DNA of 35,981 bases. Origin: an uncultured Bacteroides sp. (lineage in GTDB: Bacteria; Bacteroidota; Bacteroidia; Bacteroidales; Bacteroidaceae). Below are positions 34,309 to 35,981 of the stretch, in pieces. Below the pieces are notes generated by a model, which ran no database searches, was not told where the DNA came from, and was given only the letters and a program-made list of their open reading frames with translations. Each line of letters opens with the position of its first letter. Positions within the stretch are counted from its first letter, which is position 1. The DNA is taken from contig NZ_URFY01000045.1 of the NCBI RefSeq assembly GCF_900547205.1, positions 1 to 35,981 of the forward strand, written 5' to 3'. The position numbers and the translations under genes are program-made.

Positions 34309-35981
34309 TGCGTGTGTGATAAGCAATCTTCAGCTTTTCTTTAAACACGGTTTTGATGGTTGCAATATCCTTGAACGTGATAGGACATTCTTTGAAATAA
34401 CCTTCCGCAACCTGAGCGTCGATAATTTTTTCGACCAGGTTGCTGATGCTTTCCTCCGTATATTCCGGCAAACTGCGTGAAGCAGCTTCCACAGCATCCG
34501 CCATCATCAGTATTGCTTGCTCTTTCGTGGTCGGATTGGGGCCGGGATAGCTGAACAGTACATCGTTCGGTTCTTCGCCGGGATGCTCGTTTTTCCACGA
34601 GATATAGAAATATCTTGTTTTACCGGATCCGTGATGAGTGCTGATGAAGTCTTTGATAACTTTAGGCAAGTTATGCTTATCAGCCAGTTTCAGCCCGTCC
34701 GTCACATGGTTGACAACTACCTGTGCGCTTTGCTCGTAACTGAGATTCTTATGCGGATTCATTCCACCTGACTGGTTCTCGGTGAAGAAAGCTGGGTTTT
34801 CCATTTTCCCTATGTCGTGATACAATGCTCCTGTACGTACTAACTGGCTTTTTGCCCCTATGCGGATAGCTGCTTCCGCTGCCAGATTGGCCACCTGCAT
34901 GGAGTGCTGGAAGGTTCCGGGAACAGTTTCGGACATCTGCCGCAACAAATCGTTGTTGATATTCGACAGCTCTACCAAGGTGACATTGGACGTAAACCCG
35001 AATGTTTTCTCCAACAGGAATAGTAACGGATAGGCGAATAGTAGCAATATTCCATTGATAATGAAATAGGTATACATCCGTAAATTCAACTTCGAGAAGT
35101 CGGTTGAAAGTCCGTTTTCTGTCATTAACTCGAAGGCAAAATACACCGCTGCATAGGTCAATATAACCAATAGTGCAGTGCGGAAGAGTTGCGAGCGTTG
35201 CGACAACTCTCTTAAACTGAATATTGCTATTAGTCCAGCAGCGAGTTGCGTTAGGATGAACTCATGGGGATAACGTAGCGATATAGAGCATATTAATATA
35301 GTAATGACATGAGTAAGGAAGGCTGTCCTCGAATCGAGGAATACACGAATGATAATCGGTAGCATCGCATAGGGGATGATGTACACATTAAATAGATTGT
35401 GTGTCACCATAAGAGCCGTTATGACGCTGTAGAACACTATCAATGTGAACAATAGCGACAAGCTGCCTTTGCGTAGGTAATAGTCTTTGCGGAATAAGTC
35501 GAGGTAGAGCATGAAGCAGAGCATCAGCATACCTACAAAGAGAATCTGCCCGCCAAGAATCAACCGGCTTTGTCCCATTGATTCATTGCGTTTGATGGAT
35601 TCCTTACGCAGAGATTCAAGTATGTTATAAGTTTCCGGACTGATAATTTCTCCCCGGTCGATAATCTTTTGTCCGCTGACTACCAAGCCGTTTGCCCATG
35701 AATAGTTATTCAAGATCTCGTCTCTGGCTGTCTGAGTCCGTTGTTCGTCAAAAGTAAGGTTGGGGGTAATGTATTCGTTCAAGGCACATTGCCTTAGTAT
35801 TTCCCGGTTGAAATGGGTAGAGTCTGCCGACAGTAAATGCTCGTATGCATTCTTCACTGTATATATACCCTCAATGGAGTGTGAGTTTGCCAGTTTATCG
35901 TCGATGACCATAATAGCCGACGTACTGTCCTTATGGAGCTGTTGTATATTCTCAGTCGATACGATGCCTGCTTGATAAATG
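34283..35981 (-). CDS. 7TM-HD metal-dependent phosphohydrolase, 5' end outside window
   Basis: The frame is open to the window edge, so only the C-terminal 566 residues are seen. An extracellular/periplasmic domain (7TMR-HDED-like) is followed by about seven transmembrane helices (roughly LILGGQILFVGMLMLCFMLY to FIINGILLLFAYPLLFLLE) and a cytosolic HD domain. The HD domain has HSMQVANLAAEAAIRIGA, then YHDIGKM, NHVTDGL and HHGSGKTRYF. This is the architecture of PgpH-type c-di-AMP phosphodiesterases. Substrate is inferred from the family. It overlaps the end of the phosphatase gene tail to tail. Confidence 0.9.
   Translation of the reverse strand, partial: IYQAGIVSTENIQQLHKDSTSAIMVIDDKLANSHSIEGIYTVKNAYEHLLSADSTHFNREILRQCALNEYITPNLTFDEQRTQTARDEILNNYSWANGLVVSGQKIIDRGEIISPETYNILESLRKESIKRNESMGQSRLILGGQILFVGMLMLCFMLYLDLFRKDYYLRKGSLSLLFTLIVFYSVITALMVTHNLFNVYIIPYAMLPIIIRVFLDSRTAFLTHVITILICSISLRYPHEFILTQLAAGLIAIFSLRELSQRSQLFRTALLVILTYAAVYFAFELMTENGLSTDFSKLNLRMYTYFIINGILLLFAYPLLFLLEKTFGFTSNVTLVELSNINNDLLRQMSETVPGTFQHSMQVANLAAEAAIRIGAKSQLVRTGALYHDIGKMENPAFFTENQSGGMNPHKNLSYEQSAQVVVNHVTDGLKLADKHNLPKVIKDFISTHHGSGKTRYFYISWKNEHPGEEPNDVLFSYPGPNPTTKEQAILMMADAVEAASRSLPEYTEESISNLVEKIIDAQVAEGYFKECPITFKDIATIKTVFKEKLKIAYHTRISYPELNK

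Noticed and set aside
1..35981. CRISPR array, tRNA or rRNA
   Set aside because: No regularly spaced repeat-spacer array, cloverleaf with conserved TTC motif, or rRNA sequence was seen.

Overview
The window looks like a Bacteroides chromosome, probably from the thetaiotaomicron/ovatus group. The signs are a moderate-GC genome, sigma-ABfr-type promoters (TAnnTTTG at -7), weak Shine-Dalgarno signals, SusC/SusD pairs, FecR/ECF regulation, NigD-like and DUF1735 lipoproteins, and SusD-family and M60-like proteins. No tRNA, rRNA or CRISPR array was seen. About 25 complete genes, one gene running off the right edge and two broken or decayed genes can be supported.

Left part (1-3.2 kb): a probable IS21-family terminus (1-55) cuts off an ECF sigma gene, leaving only region 2. 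Next come phased palindromes, a small promoter / 30-codon ORF / terminator unit (606-835), and a three-gene minus-strand envelope operon made of a beta-barrel protein, an exported SH3-like protein and a NigD-like lipoprotein.

Metabolic and housekeeping block (3.3-11.7 kb): an SDR related to glucose dehydrogenase, a GRP/GlcU-type sugar transporter and RNase Z form a tight plus-strand operon. It converges on a type I pullulanase. Then follow a Spy-like small exported protein, a TonB-like protein, a decayed lipoprotein, a methyltransferase-like protein, a PduO-type cobalamin adenosyltransferase and a DUF2795 protein.

Polysaccharide/glycoprotein utilisation locus (11.7-25.1 kb): a formylglycine-type sulfatase and an ECF sigma factor lie on the minus strand. 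Divergent from them are FecR anti-sigma, a SusC with an N-terminal STN signalling domain, SusD, a DUF1735/discoidin-like lipoprotein and a 977-residue M60-like zinc metalloprotease with BACON and F5/8C modules. No glycoside hydrolase is encoded, so the locus appears aimed at sulfated glycoproteins such as mucin. A 45-bp block with 36 identities lies upstream of both the sulfatase and fecR and looks like the ECF promoter. The sigma gene itself has a housekeeping promoter. A strong hairpin plus T-run separates the protease from the upstream SusCD genes.

Asparagine/aspartate catabolism (25.1-30.4 kb): a porin, a periplasmic L-asparaginase II and a DcuB antiporter form one operon divergent from aspartate ammonia-lyase. 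Together they take asparagine to aspartate to fumarate, with fumarate available for anaerobic respiration and succinate exchanged by DcuB.

Right part (30.4-36 kb): a large nested palindrome, a small beta-barrel protein, PriA helicase, a low-molecular-weight tyrosine phosphatase and a convergent, overlapping 7TM-HD phosphohydrolase that runs off the right edge.
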